Of a DNA stretch of 64,000 bases, positions 8,482-16,202 are shown piece after piece. The translations under genes were made by a program, and so were the position numbers. The notes below the pieces were generated by a model that made no database searches, was not told the DNA's origin, and saw only the letters and a list, made by a program, of their open reading frames with translations. Each line of letters opens with the position of its first letter. Position 1 is the first letter of the stretch. Source of the DNA: JAOZPE01 sp964601275 (GTDB lineage: Bacteria > Krumholzibacteriota > Krumholzibacteriia > JAJRXK01); contig CAZRMV010000003.1 of the NCBI GenBank assembly GCA_964601275.1, forward strand, positions 186,001 to 250,000, read 5' to 3'.

Positions 8482-9729
8482 GTGAGCTTCCTCGAGAGTA
8501 CCGACCCGGCGATCGCCGAGATCGTACGCAAGGAACTGCACCGCCAGCGCGGTCAACTGGAGATGATTGCCAGCGAGAACTTCACCAGCCTGGCGGTGAT
8601 GGAAGCCATGGGCAGCGTGCTCACCAACAAGTACGCCGAGGGCTATCCCGGCCGCCGCTACTACGGCGGGTGCGAGTTCGTGGACGAGGCCGAACGCCTC
8701 GCGCGCAACCGGGCCAAGGAATTGTTCGGGGCCAAGTATGCGAACGTGCAGCCACACTCGGGTTCCTCGGCGAACCTCACCGCGTATCTGGCCTTCGCGA
8801 AGCCGGGCAGCAAGGTGCTGGGGCTCAGTCTGAGTCATGGCGGGCATCTCACCCACGGGCATCACGTCAACTTCAGCGGAATGTTGTTCGAGGCACACCA
8901 CTACGAGGTCGATCGAGAGACCGAGCAGCTCGATTACGATGCCCTACGCCGCCAGTGCGAAGAGCTGCGTCCGTCGCTGCTGGTGACCGGCAGCAGCGCC
9001 TATCCACGGGCCTGGGACTTCGAGAAGCTGGGCAGGATCGCCAAGGAGCTGGAGATCCCGTTGTTGGTGGACATGGCCCATTTCGCCGGCCTGGTGGCGG
9101 TGGGGCTCCATCCCGACCCCATGCCGCACGCCACGGTGGTGACCTCCACCACCCACAAGACCCTGCGCGGCCCGCGCGGAGGGCTCATCCTCACCATGGA
9201 CAAGGAAGCGTCCAAGGCGGTCAACAAGACCAACTTCCCCGGGACCCAGGGCGGACCCTTCATGCACATCATCGCCGCCAAGGCGGTGTGCTTCCACGAA
9301 GCGATGCAAGACCCCTACCGGCGCGATCAGGAACAGACCGTGCGCAACGCCAGGCATCTGGGTGAGCGCCTGGTTGAGCAGGGCCTGCGGCTGGTGAGCG
9401 GTGGAACCGACACCCACCTTCTGCTGGTCGACGTGCGCGGGAAGAACCTCACCGGCAAGGAAGCGGAGGAGATCCTGGAGAAGGTCGGGATCACCGTGAA
9501 CAAGAACACCATTCCGTTCGATCCGGAGAGTCCTTTCGTCACCAGCGGAATCCGCATCGGCACGCCCGCGTTGACCACCCGCGGCATGCGGGAGAAGGAG
9601 ATGGATGAGATCGCCGAGATCATCGGACGTGCCCTCACCGTCGGCAAGGACAGCGGAGATCTGCCCGTGCTGCGCGAACGCAGTCTCGCCCTGGCCGCCG
9701 CTTTCCCCCTCTACCCCGAGCTCGGATAG
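8482..9729 (+). CDS. glyA: Serine hydroxymethyltransferase
   Basis: PLP enzyme that transfers the C1 unit of serine to tetrahydrofolate, giving glycine and 5,10-methylene-THF. The start is GTG 8482 after GCAGGAGGCAAGGA, which begins the conserved region (SFLESTDPAIAEIVRKEL); the open frame extends upstream without homology. The 415 aa match the family. Signatures are IASENFTSLAVMEAMGS, TNKYAEGYPGRRYYGG, SGSSANLTAYLA, LSHGGHLTHG, DMAHFAGLVA, and PLP lysine in TSTTHKTLRGPRGG near residue 230. nrdR follows after 12 nt. Confidence 0.97.
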   Translation: MSFLESTDPAIAEIVRKELHRQRGQLEMIASENFTSLAVMEAMGSVLTNKYAEGYPGRRYYGGCEFVDEAERLARNRAKELFGAKYANVQPHSGSSANLTAYLAFAKPGSKVLGLSLSHGGHLTHGHHVNFSGMLFEAHHYEVDRETEQLDYDALRRQCEELRPSLLVTGSSAYPRAWDFEKLGRIAKELEIPLLVDMAHFAGLVAVGLHPDPMPHATVVTSTTHKTLRGPRGGLILTMDKEASKAVNKTNFPGTQGGPFMHIIAAKAVCFHEAMQDPYRRDQEQTVRNARHLGERLVEQGLRLVSGGTDTHLLLVDVRGKNLTGKEAEEILEKVGITVNKNTIPFDPESPFVTSGIRIGTPALTTRGMREKEMDEIAEIIGRALTVGKDSGDLPVLRERSLALAAAFPLYPELG

Positions 9730-9741
9730 GGGCGAAGGCCG

Positions 9742-10218
9742 ATGCGTTGTCCCAACTGCGGGCATCTGGAGGACAAGGTCGTCGACTCGCGATCGACCAA
9801 GGAGGGCGCGGCCATCCGTCGCCGCCGGGAGTGTCTGGGTTGCGGTCACCGTTTCACCACCTACGAGTATGTGGAGAGGACCTCGGCCCTGGTGGTGAAG
9901 AAGGACGGGCGGCGCCAGACCTACGATCGCGATCGGCTGTTGGCCGGCATCCTCCAAGCCTGCCACAAACGACCGGTCACCCGCGAGGAGATCGACGCCC
10001 TGGCCGACCGGGTGGAGGCGCGGATCTTCGCTCCGGCCCGCGAAGAGATCCCCAGCCAGGAGATCGGTGAGGTGGTCATGGAGGAACTCGAGCGGCTGGA
10101 TCACGTGGCCTACGTGCGCTTCGCCTCGGTCTACCGGAGTTTCCGCAACGTAAGCCAGTTCATGGACGAACTGCGGGGCCTGCTCGAGCGCGACGCCAAG
10201 AACGGAGCGAAGGAATAG
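9742..10218 (+). CDS. nrdR: Transcriptional repressor NrdR (ribonucleotide reductase regulator)
   Basis: 158 aa, full length. The N-terminal zinc ribbon has CPNC at residues 3-6 and CLGC around 31-34, with the conserved RRRRECLGCGHRFTTYEYVE. It is followed by an ATP-cone domain (VVKKDGRRQTYDRDRLLAGI onward) that senses ATP/dATP. NrdR represses nrd genes by binding NrdR boxes. No nrd gene lies in this window. It sits between glyA and tatC with 3 nt before tatC. Confidence 0.97.
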   Translation: MRCPNCGHLEDKVVDSRSTKEGAAIRRRRECLGCGHRFTTYEYVERTSALVVKKDGRRQTYDRDRLLAGILQACHKRPVTREEIDALADRVEARIFAPAREEIPSQEIGEVVMEELERLDHVAYVRFASVYRSFRNVSQFMDELRGLLERDAKNGAKE

Positions 10219-10221
10219 ACC

Positions 10222-10995
10222 ATGGATGGCGCCAGCACCCACGGTTCCGCCGACGAGATGACCATGCTCGAGCACATCGCCGAGCTGCGCAAGGTCCTCC
10301 TGTGGTCGTTCGTGCTGGCGCTCCTCGGAGCGGTTGTTTCCTGGTTCTTCAGCGACCAGATCGTGAACGCGTTGCTCGAGCCGGCGCGCAAGGCAGGCCA
10401 GGAGAGCTTGTACTTCACCGCCCCGATGGAAGCCTTCCTCTTGAAGTTGAAGGCATCGACCGCGGTGGGTTTCTTCATCGTACTGCCGCTCATCCTGCTC
10501 AAGATCTATGGCTTCGTCACCCCCGGGTTGAAGCCCAATGAGAAGCGGGTGGTCACTCCGATGCTGGTGGCCGCCACCGGTTTGTTCTACGTGGGCGTGG
10601 CATTCTGTTTCTTCATCCTCCTGCCCCTGGTGATCCGCTTCGCCGTGGGATTCGCCACCGACCAGCTCCAACCGCTTCTGACCGCACGCGAGTACTTCGG
10701 CCTGGCGGTGCGGCTGTGCCTGGCCTTCGGGCTGTTGTTCGAGCTGCCGATGGTGGTGCTGGCCCTGTCCTGGGCGGGAGTGGTGAAGCCTCAGACCCTC
10801 CTGAGGGGCTGGCGCTACGCCCTGGTGCTCATCCTGACCGTTTCGGCCGTCCTGACTCCTCCAGACGTGATTTCGCAGGTCATGCTCGCCGGACCGGTGA
10901 TGGTCCTCTACCTGGTGAGCGTGCTGATCGCCCTGGTGATGCGCCACCGGCGGGACCGGCGGAAACGGGCGGATTCGGCCGACATTGACAGCTAG
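10222..10995 (+). CDS. tatC: Twin-arginine translocase subunit TatC
   Basis: Inner-membrane core of the Tat system, which recognises twin-arginine signal peptides of folded proteins. The 257 aa contain about six hydrophobic segments. The N-terminal LEHIAELRKVLLWS matches the conserved H-L-x-E-L-R-x-R region, followed by FTAPMEAFLLKLKAS and LKPNEKRVVTPM in the expected order. TatA/B are not adjacent, so they must be encoded elsewhere. The 3' end carries a promoter for the next gene. Confidence 0.95.
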   Translation: MDGASTHGSADEMTMLEHIAELRKVLLWSFVLALLGAVVSWFFSDQIVNALLEPARKAGQESLYFTAPMEAFLLKLKASTAVGFFIVLPLILLKIYGFVTPGLKPNEKRVVTPMLVAATGLFYVGVAFCFFILLPLVIRFAVGFATDQLQPLLTAREYFGLAVRLCLAFGLLFELPMVVLALSWAGVVKPQTLLRGWRYALVLILTVSAVLTPPDVISQVMLAGPVMVLYLVSVLIALVMRHRRDRRKRADSADIDS

Positions 10996-11013
10996 CAGCG
11001 GCGATTGTATACC
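10985..11013 (+). promoter_or_regulatory. Sigma-70-type promoter for the polyprenyl synthase gene
   Basis: TTGACA (10985-10990), 17-nt spacer, TATACC (11008-11013). The -35 is a perfect consensus and overlaps the end of tatC. The predicted start near 11020 gives a ~65-nt leader before GTG 11084. Confidence 0.55.
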
Positions 11014-11083
11014 TTTAGGGCTCACGGCGCGGGGTCTTGGGGATCCGCGCCCGACGTTTTCGCTCCAGAAGGCAGGATCCATC

Positions 11084-12082
11084 GTGCCGCTCGCCGGCGA
11101 GGACCGGGTCAAACTCCAGTCCCTCCAATCTTTCGTCGCTGGAGAACTCGCCGCGTTCGAGCGCGAGTACGAGAGCCTGCTGAGCGGGGAGCTCGACCTG
11201 CTGCAGGAGATCTGCGGACACCTGCGGCTGGGCAAGTCCAAGCGTTTCCGTCCGACGCTTCTTCTGGTCACCTCCAAGAACGGAGGAGAGATGCACGCGG
11301 ACGCGGCCTTCGCCGCCGCGTGTGTCGAACTGGTCCACACCGCCACCCTGGTCCACGACGATTTCATCGACGAGGCGGAGACCCGTCGTCGTCTTCCCAC
11401 CGTCAACGTCAAGTGGGGGCCCAGCGCGGCGCTCATCATGGGAGACTTCCTGTATACGAAGGTCTTCTCCCTGATGACCCAACGCGGCATGGACGAAGCC
11501 ATGCGCATCATCGCTTCGACGACCCACCGGATGAGCGTCGCCGAAATGATGCAGCTCGAACGGCGTGGCGAGGTCGACCTTCCAGAGGAAGACTATTTCA
11601 CCATCATCTCCGAGAAGACCGCGGTGCTGATCGCCGCTTCCTGCGAGATCGGTGCGCTTCTCCATCCCCAGTTGCGCGAATACCGCCAGGAGCTTTCTCA
11701 GTTCGGGCACGGCCTGGGCATGGCCTTCCAGATCACCGATGATATCTTCGACTACCGCGGCGACGCCCGGCGCCTGGGCAAACCGGTCGGCGCCGATTGG
11801 AAGGAGGGACGTATCACCCTTCCCTTCATCGCGGCCTGGCGCAATGCGCCCGAGGCGATCCGCCAGCGACTGAGGGGGGCCATGGGGCCCACCGCGGGCG
11901 ATCCGGCGGTGTGGGAAGAGGTCCGCGAGATGGTGCAAAACCACGGAGGGCTCGAATATGCCCAGGAAATGGCTTCGCATTTCGGTGCTCAGGCCAAGGA
12001 ACGCCTCCTGTCCTTGGCGACCCATCCGCAGGCCGCCATCCTTTCCGACGCGGTCGACTATGTCCTTCGACGACTCGACTGA
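11084..12082 (+). CDS. ispB: trans-Polyprenyl diphosphate synthase (octaprenyl/heptaprenyl type)
   Basis: Head-to-tail condensation of isopentenyl diphosphate onto allylic diphosphates, making the quinone side chain. The first aspartate-rich motif is LVHDDFIDEAETRRR near residue 86 and the second DDIFDYRGDARRLGKP near 220, with KRFRP near 45, MGDFLYTKVF near 118 and GLGMAFQITDD. GTG 11084 was chosen because it follows AGGA at 11074-11077 and starts the homologous part (332 aa); an in-frame TTG at 10985 overlaps the promoter. The residue small enough to set chain length cannot be judged with confidence, so the symbol reflects the family. Confidence 0.88.
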   Translation: MPLAGEDRVKLQSLQSFVAGELAAFEREYESLLSGELDLLQEICGHLRLGKSKRFRPTLLLVTSKNGGEMHADAAFAAACVELVHTATLVHDDFIDEAETRRRLPTVNVKWGPSAALIMGDFLYTKVFSLMTQRGMDEAMRIIASTTHRMSVAEMMQLERRGEVDLPEEDYFTIISEKTAVLIAASCEIGALLHPQLREYRQELSQFGHGLGMAFQITDDIFDYRGDARRLGKPVGADWKEGRITLPFIAAWRNAPEAIRQRLRGAMGPTAGDPAVWEEVREMVQNHGGLEYAQEMASHFGAQAKERLLSLATHPQAAILSDAVDYVLRRLD

Positions 12083-12117
12083 ACCCCCAGTGGGCGCAGC
12101 CCAGCCCATCCAATCCA

Positions 12118-12492
12118 ATGAGTGAAAGCGAAAGCCGCCAGCTGGCCGCCATGATCATCGACTGGGGTCTTTCCAAGAAGGCCGAGGATATCGTCCTGCT
12201 CGATGTGCGCGGCCTGAGCGATGTCACCGATTACTTCGTACTGATGACCGGAAGTTCCCAGATCCACGTGCACGCCATCACCGACGCCATCCTCGATGGT
12301 TCGATCGAGGCGGGAAACAAGCCGCTGCACGTGGAAGGGCGCGATCTCGGACGCTGGGTCCTCATCGACTTCGTCGACGTGGTGACCCACGTGATGCAGG
12401 AGGACGCGCGTCGTTTCTACGCGCTCGAACGACTCTGGGGCGATGCGTCGTTCACGCGTTTCGACGAGAGTGGGGCGGAGGTGACGGAATGA
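12118..12492 (+). CDS. rsfS: Ribosome silencing factor RsfS
   Basis: Binds ribosomal protein L14 and blocks subunit joining under starvation (RsfS/YbeB/Iojap family). The 124 aa match the family; signatures are KKAEDIVLLDVRGLSDVTDY, FVLMTGSSQIHVHAI, and RWVLIDFVDVVTHVM followed by RRFYALERLWGDA. ATG 12118 begins the conserved region. argS starts inside its stop codon (ATGA at 12489). Confidence 0.95.
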   Translation: MSESESRQLAAMIIDWGLSKKAEDIVLLDVRGLSDVTDYFVLMTGSSQIHVHAITDAILDGSIEAGNKPLHVEGRDLGRWVLIDFVDVVTHVMQEDARRFYALERLWGDASFTRFDESGAEVTE

Positions 12493-14219
12493 TGATCGAA
12501 CAGCACATCGAAGAGGCCCTCTTGCACGCGCTGGAAGCCTACGGGGTCTTCGAAGAAGACGTGGCACTGGAACTGGAGCGCCCGAAGGACCCGACCCACG
12601 GTGACCTCAGCTCGAACGTGGCCCTGATGCTGGCCAAGCGCCTCAAGCGCAAGCCCCGGGAGCTGGCGGGGGAGATCGCCGCCACTATCGAGCTGGACAA
12701 GAACCTGGTGGAATCGGTCGAGATCGCGGGGCCCGGCTTCATCAACTTCCGGTATGCCCACTCCGCCCTGACCGCGCCGCTTCTGGAGATCGTGGAAAAG
12801 GGAGAGAACTACGGCGAAAGCAACGCGGGTGAAGGGCAACGGGTGATCTTGGAGTACATCAGCGCTAACCCGACCGGCCCCTTGAACATCGTCAGCGCCC
12901 GCGCGGCCGCGGTGGGGTCGACCCTGCACCGGGTGATGCAGAAATCGGGCTACCGCCCCACCAGCGAGTTCTACGTGAACAACGCCGGCCGCCAGGTGAA
13001 GCTCTTCGGACAGAGCCTGCGCGCGCGTTACCTGCAGGCCAAGGGGCAGCCGGCCGAACTGCCCGAGGACGGTTACCGGGGCGAATACGTGAAGGAGATC
13101 GCGGCCGACTTGCTGGAGAACGGTACCAGCCTCTTCGACGAGTTGAAGGAATTGGACACCGGCCGGATCATCGGCGAGTTGGCGGTTCCCAAGGGAACCC
13201 CCGACGACTGGCTCGAGCTGGAGGAAGAAGAGTCCGCCCGCGCCTTCGGTCAGTGCGGCATCATCCTCTTGATCCTGAGCCACCGGCGCACCTGCCGCCG
13301 TTTCGCGGTGCAGTTCGATTCGTGGTATCTCGAGAGCGAGATCCACCAGAGCAACCGCATTGAGCGCGCTCTGAAACTCCTGCGCGAGGGGGGACACGTT
13401 TTCGAGAAGGATGGCGCGGTCTGGCTGCGCACCACCGATTTCGGCGACGAGAAGGACCGTGTGTTGATCCGCAGCGACGGGACCCCCACCTATTTCCTTC
13501 CCGACATCGCCTATCACCTGAGCAAGAAGGAACGGGGCGCCGAGCTGGCCATCGACTTCCTGGGTCCCGACCACCACGGCTACATCGCCCGCATGCAGGC
13601 GGCCATGGAGTGCCTGGGCTACCCCGCGGATTGGCTCGAGATCATCATCCTGCAGCAGGTCAACCTGATCCAGGATGGGAAGCCGTTGGAGATGTCCAAG
13701 CGCGCCGGACGCCTGGTGACCATGGACCAGCTCATCGACGAAGTGGGCCGGGATGTGGCGCGCTTCTTCTTCCTGGCCCGGAAGAACTCCTCCCATCTCG
13801 ATTTCGACCTCGACCTGGCTCGCCAGCAAAGCAACGACAATCCCGGCTGGTACGTGAAGTACGCGCACGCACGCATCTGCAGCGTCTTGCGCAACGCCGA
13901 GGCGCACGGGATCGAAGACAAACCGGCGTCGCCGGACGATCTCGATCGGCTGACCGAGGCGAGCGAGATCGCGTTGTGCCGATTGCTGCCCGAATTGCCG
14001 GGGATCATCGCGCGCGCCGCCGCGGCCCGCGACCTGGCCCGCCTCACGCGTTTCGCCGTCGATGTGGCCACAGCGTTTCACCATTTCTACCAGCACTGCC
14101 GCATCCTCACCGAGGATCGTGAACTGACCCGGGCCCGTCTGACTCTCAGCCGGGCCACCCGGATCGTACTCAGCAACACCCTGGACCTGTTGGGAATGGA
14201 AGCGCCCGAGCGCATGTAG
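12489..14219 (+). CDS. argS: Arginyl-tRNA synthetase with atypical HIGH motif
   Basis: Class I aminoacyl-tRNA synthetase, 576 aa. The order is an N-terminal Add1-like domain with ERPKDPTHGDLSSNVAL, then EYISANPTGPL, FYVNNAGRQVKLFGQSL, FLGPDHHGYIARMQAAMECLG, the KMSKS-like EMSKRAGRLVTMDQL, NPGWYVKYAHARICS, and a C-terminal anticodon-binding DALR-type domain. At the position of the HIGH signature (residues 133-136) the sequence is N-I-V-S, read clearly in the DNA at 12885-12896; both canonical histidines are absent. The rest of the protein is intact, so this is probably a lineage-specific ArgRS type rather than a dead gene, but activity is not shown by the sequence. Confidence 0.93.
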   Translation: MMIEQHIEEALLHALEAYGVFEEDVALELERPKDPTHGDLSSNVALMLAKRLKRKPRELAGEIAATIELDKNLVESVEIAGPGFINFRYAHSALTAPLLEIVEKGENYGESNAGEGQRVILEYISANPTGPLNIVSARAAAVGSTLHRVMQKSGYRPTSEFYVNNAGRQVKLFGQSLRARYLQAKGQPAELPEDGYRGEYVKEIAADLLENGTSLFDELKELDTGRIIGELAVPKGTPDDWLELEEEESARAFGQCGIILLILSHRRTCRRFAVQFDSWYLESEIHQSNRIERALKLLREGGHVFEKDGAVWLRTTDFGDEKDRVLIRSDGTPTYFLPDIAYHLSKKERGAELAIDFLGPDHHGYIARMQAAMECLGYPADWLEIIILQQVNLIQDGKPLEMSKRAGRLVTMDQLIDEVGRDVARFFFLARKNSSHLDFDLDLARQQSNDNPGWYVKYAHARICSVLRNAEAHGIEDKPASPDDLDRLTEASEIALCRLLPELPGIIARAAAARDLARLTRFAVDVATAFHHFYQHCRILTEDRELTRARLTLSRATRIVLSNTLDLLGMEAPERM

Positions 14220-14243
14220 AGGCGCCGGATGGGGAGGACGTTC

Positions 14244-15149
14244 ATGCAGATCGTGGTCGTGGGTTCGGTAGCCCTGGATACCGTACAGACGCCGTGGGGA
14301 GAAGCGGACGACGCGCTCGGCGGCAGTGCGACCTATTTCTCGGTGACCGCGGCTCGGGAAGCCCGGGTCGGACTGGTCGCGGTGGTGGGCGAGGATCTCC
14401 CCGCTTCGGCCATCGAGCTCTTCGAACAACGGGGAGTCGACCTGGCCGGGTTGGAGAGAACCGAGGGAAAATGCTTCCGGTGGGGCGGACGCTATCACGC
14501 AGACATCAACCGCCGCGACACCCTCTTCACCCAGCTCAACGTCTTCGAACACTTCCACCCCAAGTTGCCGCCGTCCTATCTGGATGCGCCGATCCTCTTC
14601 CTGGCGAACATCCATCCCAGCTTGCAGATGGAAGTTCTGCAGCAGGTCGAGAAACCGCGTCTGACCGCGGTCGATACCATGAACCTCTGGATCGAGACCG
14701 CTCGCGAGGATCTGCTGGAGGTGCTGGGGCGGGTGGACATGGTCTTTCTCAACGACGAAGAGGTGCGCCAGCTGAGTGGCCGCTACGCCCTGAGCGAAGC
14801 GGTCCGCCTGGTGCAGTCCATGGGGCCGAAGATCGTGGTGGTGAAGAAGGGGGAGCACGGGGCCCTGCTCTTCGACGGCGACCGGCGCTTTGCCCTGCCC
14901 GCGCTCATCCTCGACCGGGTGGTCGATCCCACGGGAGCCGGCGACACCTTCGCCGGCGGTTTCCTGGGCCACCTGGCCGCGCGGGAGGTCATCGACCACG
15001 CGGCGCTCCGCCGGGCCATGGTGGAAGGGACGGTGATGGCGTCCTTCGCCACCGAAGGGTTCAGCGTGGACGGGTTGCGCGAGCTCACCGAGGAAACGAT
15101 CGGGAATCGCCGGGAAGAACTCAGGCGTCTCACCGCCTGGCCGGACTGA
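14244..15149 (+). CDS. PfkB-family carbohydrate/nucleoside kinase
   Basis: Ribokinase-like fold, 301 aa. ATG 14244 follows GGGGAGGAC at 14231-14239 and starts at the family-typical MQIVVVGSVALD; ATG 14229 lies before that ribosome-binding site and is rejected. Signature 1 is at GGSATYFSVTAAREA near residue 27 and signature 2, with the catalytic Asp, is DPTGAGDTFAGGFLGHLA near 229. The family includes adenosine kinase and ribokinase, and the substrate cannot be assigned. It lies 24 nt after argS, likely in the same operon. Confidence 0.88.
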   Translation: MQIVVVGSVALDTVQTPWGEADDALGGSATYFSVTAAREARVGLVAVVGEDLPASAIELFEQRGVDLAGLERTEGKCFRWGGRYHADINRRDTLFTQLNVFEHFHPKLPPSYLDAPILFLANIHPSLQMEVLQQVEKPRLTAVDTMNLWIETAREDLLEVLGRVDMVFLNDEEVRQLSGRYALSEAVRLVQSMGPKIVVVKKGEHGALLFDGDRRFALPALILDRVVDPTGAGDTFAGGFLGHLAAREVIDHAALRRAMVEGTVMASFATEGFSVDGLRELTEETIGNRREELRRLTAWPD

Positions 15150-15172
15150 TCTGTCTAAACGGTTGTCAGTCA

Positions 15173-15193
15173 AAGAATTGCTAGCAACTTCTT
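15173..15193. promoter_or_regulatory. Inverted repeat, candidate operator
   Basis: AAGAA-TTGCTAGCAA-C-TTCTT: a perfect 10-nt core palindrome (15178-15187) with 5-nt flanking arms and one unpaired C. It overlaps the first bases of the candidate -35 at 15192. No T-tract follows, so it reads better as a repressor or activator site than as a terminator. Confidence 0.35.
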
Positions 15194-15221
15194 GAGGAGA
15201 TTCCGAGCTCTGTGTTATGCT
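15192..15221 (+). promoter_or_regulatory. Candidate sigma-70-type promoter for the 15281 gene
   Basis: TTGAGG (15192-15197), 18-nt spacer, TATGCT (15216-15221); four of six consensus positions in each hexamer. The predicted start near 15228 gives a ~53-nt leader. The same TTGAGG -35 form is seen upstream of lptF. Confidence 0.4.
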
Positions 15222-15280
15222 GTTTCGACGACGAGTCACGCAGGGGATGATGGTTGGGCCGAAGGAGCAGAGTCGCCACG

Positions 15281-16036
15281 ATGAAGAATACTCCCGAGAA
15301 GATCCGGCAGCTCGAAGCGGAGCTCTGTCGTCTCCGCAACGTCCACCATGCGTCGATCCTGCTCGACGAGGATGGAGAGATCCGTCAAGTGGACCTGCTC
15401 GGCGATACGAAGCGGCCCCCCCGTCCCATCGTGCGTGACGTGGAAGCGGTCTTGCGCCGCTGGGGTGTTGAGATCGACCATCGCCGTATCGGCGTGGTCC
15501 AGATGGAAGATCCTCCCGGCAGTGACGAGGCTCCCCCGCTCCACGTCCTTCCCATCCCTTCTTCGTCCGGACGGCGCGTGCCCCGCATCCAGGTGGGGGC
15601 GGTCCACACCACGACCTCCGAGGGCGTCTTCCTGGCCGAGGTGGAGCTGAACCTGGGCCCCTTCGAGGCCCGTCCCGGGCGCGCGGAAGGTCCGTCCCTG
15701 GACCCTGCTTCCTGCGTGGACGTGGTGGCCCGGGCCGCGCTGGAAGCGGTGCGCAACTTGCTGAAGCCCCAATATGAGATCCGTTTGCGGTCGGTCCAGG
15801 CCGACCGGCAGGCCGGGGTGCCCCTGGTCACCGTGGTGGTCGATTTCGGCCACGGCCGCCAGTTGCTGCGGCTCGTCGGAACCGCGATCGATCGCGGATC
15901 TCTATATGAAACAACGGTTTACGCCTGTCTCGATGCCTTGAATCGTCCCTTGGAGAGGGCGGAGTATCGAGACCTCCTGGTGCAGGAAGCGGACAACGTG
16001 CTCGAGTTCTCCTCGTGGCGCGCTGCCTCTTCCTGA
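15281..16036 (+). CDS. Conserved hypothetical protein associated with HD-GYP genes
   Basis: 251 aa, cytoplasmic. ATG 15281 is chosen over an in-frame TTG at 15254. A short coiled N terminus (TPEKIRQLEAELCRLRNV) is followed by an ACT/BON-like alpha-beta unit: IRQVDLLGDTKRPPRPIVRD, then VLRRWGVEIDHRRIGVVQM. Two later segments have similar strand-helix pattern (VDVVARAALEAVRNLL and YETTVYACLDALNR). From memory, proteins with this 'P-x-x-I-V-R-D ... G-x-x-I-D-H-R' pattern occur next to HD-GYP phosphohydrolase genes in other bacteria, and one follows here. A ligand-binding or regulatory role is inferred only from that linkage. Confidence 0.7.
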   Translation: MKNTPEKIRQLEAELCRLRNVHHASILLDEDGEIRQVDLLGDTKRPPRPIVRDVEAVLRRWGVEIDHRRIGVVQMEDPPGSDEAPPLHVLPIPSSSGRRVPRIQVGAVHTTTSEGVFLAEVELNLGPFEARPGRAEGPSLDPASCVDVVARAALEAVRNLLKPQYEIRLRSVQADRQAGVPLVTVVVDFGHGRQLLRLVGTAIDRGSLYETTVYACLDALNRPLERAEYRDLLVQEADNVLEFSSWRAASS

Positions 16037-16044
16037 TGGCAAGT

Positions 16045-16070
16045 CGCGACCGCGGTCGTGCATCCTTTTT
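16045..16070 (+). terminator. Rho-independent terminator after the 15281 gene
   Basis: Six-pair stem (CGCGAC with GTCGTG, one G-U pair), loop CGCG, then CATCC and five Ts at 16066-16070. It lies 9 nt after the stop codon. Confidence 0.5.
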
Positions 16071-16202
16071 GGCTGGCTGAGGGGAGTTGTCGACCGGAAA
16101 AGACCTAGCGAAGCGAAAACTTCCGAGCGTGTAGCGGAGCCTCACTGCCGCCTCCTAGCGGAGACATGGCGGCAAATCCACAGTGATGTGAGGTGAGATC
16201 GC

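Noticed and set aside
10985..11083. TTG 10985 as the start of the polyprenyl synthase
   Set aside because: It would add 33 residues without homology and overlaps the tatC end and a strong promoter; GTG 11084 has a ribosome-binding site and begins the conserved region.
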